DNA of 62,000 bases. Origin: Cryptomeria japonica (lineage: Eukaryota; Streptophyta; Pinopsida; Cupressales; Cupressaceae). Position numbers and translations under genes: made by a program. Below are positions 56,849 through 62,000 of this stretch, in pieces (the stretch's first letter is position 1; each line of letters begins with the position of its first letter). The notes under the pieces are model-generated. The model was not told the origin of the DNA and searched no databases. It saw nothing but the letters and a program-made list of their open reading frames with translations. Where the stretch lies: assembly GCF_030272615.1 (NCBI RefSeq), contig NC_081414.1, positions 912,523,009 to 912,585,008 of the forward strand, read 5' to 3'.

Positions 56849-56960
56849 CAAGTCGGCCTTGTTATTTTATTGCAAATCATTTAAAAACATTTTGAAAAAT
56901 GGTTTTATTTATCAAGTCGGCCTAGGGGGTGAAAGGATGAGCGCGCTATATATGAAGGGT
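56849..56960 (+). promoter_or_regulatory. Promoter 1 of giant LTR G
   Basis: CAAGTCGGCC boxes at 56849 and 56913, then GAGCGCGCTATATATGAAGG (TATA at 56947). The box-to-TATA distance is 34 bp, the same as in copy C. Confidence 0.75.
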
Positions 56961-57356
56961 GAGAGATTTCATTTTCACATAATCATTTTTACCTTTCTTC
57001 ATGCAAATTAAGAAGAGGCGAATATAGTGCGAAGTGTGTTCAAAGGTGATGCGAATTCAAACCAAGGGTGGCGCTTAGTTATCAAGGGTGGTGCGAATTT
57101 GAAGACCACATCAAATGCGAACTTGAGGATACATTAAGGCGAATTTGCTAAAGACTTGGAGGATTTGTTTGAGCGATTTGTCAAGGGCAAATTTGAAGAT
57201 CCATTTAAGACAAGGCCAAAGGCGATACTTGAAGATCACGTTCACTCCAAAGGTGGCAAAGTCAATTTTGAGGAGATCATATTGAAGATTATTTTATACC
57301 TCAATTTTGCCTAGGCGAATTTTGTTTTTGCATTCTAGAGTTAGCTCTCTATCGAG

Positions 57357-57565
57357 GTATGGCGATTTAATTATTATTGCTTTATTCATTCATCATCGTA
57401 TTTCAAGTTTTGAAATTTTGATTTTTGAATTTCTCTTAGCTCAATCGTTGTTTTTTTTAGGAAATGATAACTCTAGAGACTTATCATGATGTTTCCTAAA
57501 AATTTATCTCTCTTATTTACGCTATTTATTGCAAAATCTAGTTCTTATAATGAAATGTTGTGTAG
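57357..57565 (+). other. Predicted 5'-UTR intron of the LTR-borne gene, copy G
   Basis: Donor TCGAG|GTATGG and acceptor TGTTGTGTAG|GT, 209 bp. The ATG follows two bases after the acceptor. The position matches the intron of copy C. Confidence 0.6.
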
Positions 57566-57567
57566 GT

Positions 57568-60500
57568 ATGGCGACCCCAAAGGCGGGAGCATCCACCAGC
57601 CGCTCAGCTCTCATGAAAGAAGATCAGAAGACCGAAGAAGTGGAGACCAAGATCTTGTCTAAGTGGAGCAACATTGGAGATACAAACCTGGGGAACTTTA
57701 GCACGAAGAAGTTTCGAGAGGTCCCTTACATCGGCAAGCCATCACCTGTCGCCCGGAGAATAATAGAGAGTGGCATCATCAAGGCGGCCGGTTTTCCTCC
57801 AGCTGTTCAGTGCCACGAGTTGATGATCGAGTGTGCCCGTCACTACAATCCACAGTCCAGGACAATTGTGTCCAATGAGGGAAACACTTTGGCGTACCTT
57901 TCAGAGGAAGCTATAAGTGAAGCCTTCCATCTTCCAGAGCACAGGGACATGATATACAAGAGCATTGAAGGAGCCAGATCAGTGTACGATGATGATCCAG
58001 ATGCTTGCCTAAGCATAATCAACAAGAACTGGCTACTTAAGAGTCGTCCCCGTCTGAGCAAAGTACCGAACACACCGCATCGGATTGATTTCCAGGAGGA
58101 ATACAGAGATTTGATTACCATGCTCAACAGAGTTACAGGAGCACCTCATGCCTTCTATTTTGAGAAATGGATGTTTTACTTCATCCAGGTGATCGTTCAA
58201 GGAAAGGGTACAATACATTGGGCTAGAATAATTAGCCATTGCTTAGACGTACAGTTGAGAAGACTCAGGGCTACTAAGTCCTTCCACATGAGTTCGTACG
58301 TCATCTATGCATTGATCAGGAGCGTTGAGTACGCAGGACTACCTCATAGAGGAGTGATTGGAAGAGGACCCGGCGAGGTCAGAGCTTGTGAATCCTATAC
58401 CTACTTGCATCATCCACCAGGGAAGAATTACAAGTTAGTCAATGATACTTTCACGATGAACATCACAAGGACGTTGCAAGGAGGGATTCACAACAGATTA
58501 TCTCAGGATGCCCAGGAGTTCATCAAGAGGTACGGTGCTTGGTTCATTCAGTTTCCCAAGTTCACTTACATTAGAGTGCATGGATGTCCTTTACCTCCAT
58601 ACATGTTGCCGAGGTACCCGACAGACAGAATTGTGTTACTTGAAGTAACAAGGCAGTTGGCAGCATATGTGAAGGCATTCAGACACAGACATCAGAATGG
58701 AGTCCAGGTACCTATTATTTTGGGTAATTCAGTTGAGGTATGTCCTAATGTCTTAGCCATGGATGACGCAGAGAAGGAGTTAGCCTTGTATTCTTTTTCA
58801 TCTTTTGCTTGGAGGAATAGTTTTGATCCACATGGACATTTAGAGGAGACGGTCGGTAGAAGATTTAAACATGAGCACCAAATTGAAGATTTTATGATGA
58901 ACCTCTTAGATGATCTCGAAGTGAAACGAAAGATACATTCTAGATTGCCTTTGGATTTCATCAGGAAATGCAGGATTTACAGAGTGGCCGACCAAGCTCA
59001 GGACAATGGCAGGCACATCCAGTCTTCATATGATAGAGAAAGCAAAACAATAAGTTTGAATTGGAATGAGCCCGAGGCCGTGGATTTAGATGATTTGATG
59101 GCACCAGTCTTGTCTTGTACTCGCAGATGGGTAGACGTTCAGCATCAGAAGTTGAGAGAACAAGGCATAGCTATGTCTTTTACTTTGGAAGAAAAACCAG
59201 CCGAAGGTGGAGCAAGTGTTAGTGAAGGCAATCCTAATCCTAGGAATTCAGGTGAAGGTAACCTTCGATGTGCCAGTGAGGGCAATCTCCATTCGAGAGG
59301 TTCGAAGAGAAAGGAAAGATCGGAAAAGAAAGAGTCTTCCAAGAAAAAGCAAGGTGCCAACAAAGATCAAGCACCAGGTACTTCTTCTAGACCAGAGAAT
59401 AGAACAGTTCGAGTGGAAGAGTCCATGGAATCGATGGTACAGAATGACAGACAGGCGCAGCATGTTTCGTCAGATGGATCTCTCCAAGACTATGATTTAG
59501 AAGAAGATAATGAAGTAACATCTCCTCCCAGACAAGAAGAAATAGTACATAAAGAAATTCAAGTTCAAGAGACAAGATCGAATATCCCAGATTGGTTGAA
59601 GGAAAGATTAACCAAGGTGATCGTAATTGAGGACGAGGACAATGCAATTGACTTAGAGAGCCTTGTTGGACGTTCACATGTGATAACAGAGAAGAAGAAG
59701 GCTACAAAGATGTCCAAGATGATTCGAGATGAGACTGGATCTAGAAAACTGCAGATAGCTACACCGGCAGCAGATAAATATGAGGGTGAGATCCTAGCAG
59801 AGGATTATGATGTACAGACTTTTGAGTTAGGACCATCCACAGCAGAGCAGACTTTAGATGATGCCACCGACACATTTGAGGCATTGAAGGACAAGTTTAG
59901 AGAAGAAGTGGAAAAGAATAGAAAGCTTGAGAGAGAGGTCGGTGCATGGAGGACATATTTCAGTCACATCAATGAACCTTTGGGACGTCAGGATCCAGTT
60001 AGGTCACCAGTGCAGGCATTGCCCCTTCAATCGATCAATGAAGCAGAAAGATTCAGGAATCTGGTCCAGCGTACATGTAGTTGGATGGATAGATCTCACA
60101 CAGTGGCCATAGAATTTGTTTCAAGGATGTCGAAGATCATTCATCAGGCTATCCAAGTTCTTGAGATAATCCACAGATTGATGGCAACAGTAGCTGCATT
60201 TGCCCATACCAAGGACGTTGTCATCCCTGTCTTGAAAGTAATAAGACACACATCTAGAAGAATTTTAGCGCAGGAGAGGATCTTAGAAGGTGATTCTCAC
60301 AGTTTGTTTCAGTGGTCAACCTTACTCCATATAAAGAGTGTTCTCTTCGAGGACATCAGTGTTAGATGTGGTCAAGTTGAGGAGGTGATCAATCCGATCC
60401 AGGACAGAGTATTTGAGGTACTTCGTACCATTCTTGGCAGAAGGATCAAGGTCGAGATAGATGTGGATATCCAGGAATTTGAGGATAGAATCAAGATCAT

Positions 60501-60777
60501 CTTTCGCAAGGACGCAGATGTTACAGATGAACAGTATGATCAGATGTATGCCACCATGCTCCTAATTGATAGAACTAAGGAACTTGAACCTACTTGGGAC
60601 GCAGCTCTTCTAGATGCATTCGATCAGGTCATCCACTTAGAAGAGAGTATCAAGAATCTTCCCGAGATTCCAATCACAGAAATCGAAGGAATCGTGACAA
60701 AATTCATTGCATATGCTAAGAAAGAGAATTGGAAAGGGAATAAGATTCTAGATGAAAGGTTGTTACAGATGACATGA
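57568..60777 (+). CDS. LTR-borne protein of the giant LTR family, 1069 residues
   Basis: Open from ATG 57568 (MATPKAGASTSRSAL), the start equivalent to copy C and directly after a predicted splice acceptor; an in-frame ATG upstream at 57529 falls in the intron. Globular N-terminal region about 40-530: CHELMIECARHY, YLSEEAISEAFHLPEH (about 119), INKNWLLKSRPRL, HWARIISHCLDVQLRRL (about 217), KSFHMSSYVIYALI (about 238), NDTFTMNITR, YMLPRYPTDR, SCTRRWVDVQHQKL. A Lys/Arg-rich stretch near 580 could be a nuclear signal; then an acidic segment, a short coiled coil near 771-795 and a long helical C-terminus. No RT, integrase, transposase, membrane or zinc motifs. The N-terminal pattern resembles the accessory ORF of element A. 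Function unknown; decayed copies occur in H, I and C. Confidence 0.85.
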   Translation: MATPKAGASTSRSALMKEDQKTEEVETKILSKWSNIGDTNLGNFSTKKFREVPYIGKPSPVARRIIESGIIKAAGFPPAVQCHELMIECARHYNPQSRTIVSNEGNTLAYLSEEAISEAFHLPEHRDMIYKSIEGARSVYDDDPDACLSIINKNWLLKSRPRLSKVPNTPHRIDFQEEYRDLITMLNRVTGAPHAFYFEKWMFYFIQVIVQGKGTIHWARIISHCLDVQLRRLRATKSFHMSSYVIYALIRSVEYAGLPHRGVIGRGPGEVRACESYTYLHHPPGKNYKLVNDTFTMNITRTLQGGIHNRLSQDAQEFIKRYGAWFIQFPKFTYIRVHGCPLPPYMLPRYPTDRIVLLEVTRQLAAYVKAFRHRHQNGVQVPIILGNSVEVCPNVLAMDDAEKELALYSFSSFAWRNSFDPHGHLEETVGRRFKHEHQIEDFMMNLLDDLEVKRKIHSRLPLDFIRKCRIYRVADQAQDNGRHIQSSYDRESKTISLNWNEPEAVDLDDLMAPVLSCTRRWVDVQHQKLREQGIAMSFTLEEKPAEGGASVSEGNPNPRNSGEGNLRCASEGNLHSRGSKRKERSEKKESSKKKQGANKDQAPGTSSRPENRTVRVEESMESMVQNDRQAQHVSSDGSLQDYDLEEDNEVTSPPRQEEIVHKEIQVQETRSNIPDWLKERLTKVIVIEDEDNAIDLESLVGRSHVITEKKKATKMSKMIRDETGSRKLQIATPAADKYEGEILAEDYDVQTFELGPSTAEQTLDDATDTFEALKDKFREEVEKNRKLEREVGAWRTYFSHINEPLGRQDPVRSPVQALPLQSINEAERFRNLVQRTCSWMDRSHTVAIEFVSRMSKIIHQAIQVLEIIHRLMATVAAFAHTKDVVIPVLKVIRHTSRRILAQERILEGDSHSLFQWSTLLHIKSVLFEDISVRCGQVEEVINPIQDRVFEVLRTILGRRIKVEIDVDIQEFEDRIKIIFRKDADVTDEQYDQMYATMLLIDRTKELEPTWDAALLDAFDQVIHLEESIKNLPEIPITEIEGIVTKFIAYAKKENWKGNKILDERLLQMT

Positions 60778-60879
60778 CATCTTATTTCTCATTGGTTGAT
60801 ACCTCCTAGATTTTTGTGCCGAATTTAATATTTGGCTATGTATTTAATATTGTTCAGTAAAAAGGAGGTCATTTGTAAC

Positions 60880-60969
60880 AAACCCTAATTAGGGTTTAGG
60901 TGTCATGATCTTGTCCGTTGATTTACTTTCAATCTGGACCTTTCATTGTAACTGGGGATGCTATTTATA
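60880..60969 (+). promoter_or_regulatory. Promoter 2 of giant LTR G: telo-box palindrome and TATA
   Basis: AAACCCTAATTAGGGTTT at 60880-60897 is followed 65 bp on by TATTTATA at 60962-60969. It begins about 100 bp after the stop of the LTR-borne gene. Confidence 0.8.
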
Positions 60970-61822
60970 CCCCCATTTTTCATTTCATTTGATAATAGTT
61001 AATAGTCGAATAGTCAGATAAGAGTAAAATAGAGAGATTAGAGTTAGAAGCAATTCTTATTTTGTAGCAAGATTGAGTCTTGAAGAGAGAAACTCAAGCA
61101 ATTGTTGTATATGATGACTTGGAAATCAATAAAATATTGAAGTTATGGTGTTTTGTTGCAAATTTCTTAAGTTATCTTCATGGTTGTTGGATGTACTTGA
61201 ATCACGCTCAATCAAAGTAGTTTGTTAATTTGAAAGACTAAGTGTGAGATTTGATATTTGGTAAGATTCGCAATCCAAACCACTAGCTTCTTGCTGATTG
61301 TAGGAAAGCCTTGCGTGGTCGACTGGAGAACATTTTGAGTCTTTAACCTTCAAGCATTGTCGTATCTAGGATATGTACCTTCGTAGTAGTGTCCTTGGTC
61401 TTTGATGCATTGAACATCATTATTACCTTAGAAGATCGCACTAATTTCAATTGAGTTGTTATCTTATGGCAAAATTGAAGTTGGTTGAGTCTTGCCAAAT
61501 CTCATTCATGCTAAGTCGTTCATAGGGTTAGGCTAGATTAGACCTCTTAAACCCTATCTTTTGTTTTTTTTGAAAGTTCCTTTAGTTTAGTAAAATCTTC
61601 GAGCTTTGAATACGTAAGACCCCTTGGAGGAAACAGCAAATCACATCATACCACTAAAAAAGCTTGTCCACACGTGGAGACCCCACTAAAAGAACCTTGG
61701 AGTCCATCTAACTGATCCTTTTTGCAGATCTTCAGCAGTTAGAGACTATTTTCTCAAGAGAGGATAAGATACCTATTGGTATTTTATTCTATGTATGATT
61801 GTGTATAAAATACACGTCAACA
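60970..61822 (+). repeat. R/U5 end of giant LTR G
   Basis: Aligns with 15669-16534 of H and 52105-52995 of F and ends in CAACA. Confidence 0.85.
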
Positions 61823-61826
61823 GAAT

Positions 61827-61843
61827 TGGCGCTAGAAGGAGGG
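61827..61843 (+). other. Primer-binding site of element G
   Basis: TGGCGCTAGAAGGAGGG lies four bases (GAAT) after the LTR end, identical to the site in H. Confidence 0.75.
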
Positions 61844-62000
61844 CTTAGTTTCCGAAGTTCGAAGTCCGAAGATTTTGAAAAAGAGAAATACATTGCAAAC
61901 ATGATCATGAAGTACAATGGTGTTGCCGAATGAAGGATTGAATCAAGTAGTGCAACCCAATTTGCAAATAGGCAATACCCAAGAAGACATCATTTCCGAA
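61844..62000 (+). other. Start of element G internal region
   Basis: The leader is homologous to 16557-16720 of H. Gag would be expected just beyond the window. Confidence 0.65.

Larger units (their letters stand above)
54575..61822 (+). mobile_element. Giant LTR G, complete, 7248 bp, with internal gene
   Basis: It starts TGTTGTGACC, ends ACGTCAACA (TGTTG/CAACA inverted ends) and is followed by a primer site, so it is a 5' LTR. In order: 5' segment, 11-unit palindrome array, promoter 1, 5'-UTR intron, 1069-codon ORF, telo-box palindrome, promoter 2, R/U5. It is inserted in gag fragment J; the left flank is ggttc. The length is far above usual plant LTRs (mostly below about 5-6 kb). Confidence 0.9.

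Noticed and set aside
57529-57567. Upstream ATG of the LTR gene in G
   Set aside because: It falls inside the predicted intron, and the 13 extra residues are not shared with copy C, whose protein begins at the equivalent of 57568.

Overview
This is plant nuclear DNA made almost entirely of nested transposable elements. No host cellular gene is convincingly present. The mixture of Ty3/gypsy retrotransposons with several-kilobase LTRs, an internally deleted Ty1/copia element with an initiator-Met primer site, telo-box promoters and a hAT transposon of the plant BED/DUF659 type suggests a large repeat-rich plant genome. A gymnosperm seems most likely to me, but that is inference and the species cannot be told from the sequence.

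Layout. (1) 1-19940: element H, a giant-LTR Ty3/gypsy element (+). Its 5' LTR carries a decayed long ORF, split at 490-13863 by element A, a complete Ty3/gypsy element on the minus strand with a perfect 5-bp target duplication. A's gag is itself split by solo LTR B (9477-12811). H continues with primer site, gag and protease, then is truncated into the last 81 bp of an LTR. (2) 19941-22903: a non-autonomous hAT-like element (20056-22009) with an internally deleted Ty1/copia element inside, and a small solo LTR (22154-22885). (3) 22904-25550: relic I of the LTR-borne ORF, split by another solo LTR (23089-24678). (4) 25551-29899: a chromovirus 3' end fused in frame to the gag-protease half of an A-type element (E). 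(5) 29900-48930: giant LTR copy C, interrupted by non-autonomous gag-protease element D (minus strand), whose 5' LTR holds a nearly 6-kb hAT transposon with an open transposase gene. (6) 48931-54574: an LTR-end fragment, giant-family solo LTR F (no ORF), AT-rich DNA and a gag fragment J. (7) 54575-62000: giant LTR G, 7248 bp, followed by its primer site and leader.

The most unusual system is the giant-LTR family (H, I, C, F, G). One LTR holds, in order: a roughly 170-bp-period array of conserved palindromes, a first TATA promoter with duplicated upstream boxes, a 5'-UTR intron, an open 1069-codon gene, a perfect telo-box palindrome (AAACCCTAATTAGGGTTT), a second TATA promoter at fixed spacing, and the R/U5 end. 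The LTR therefore looks like a gene cassette plus the usual retroelement promoter. The palindrome stems differ between copies by compensating changes on both arms. The LTR-borne protein shares a motif pattern with the accessory ORF that element A keeps between integrase and 3' LTR. This suggests that the 3' LTR border moved upstream and captured an accessory gene into U3.

Most coding regions are pseudogenes with stops, frameshifts or insertions. The open exceptions are the G LTR gene, the hAT transposase, and the D gag-protease apart from one frame change.
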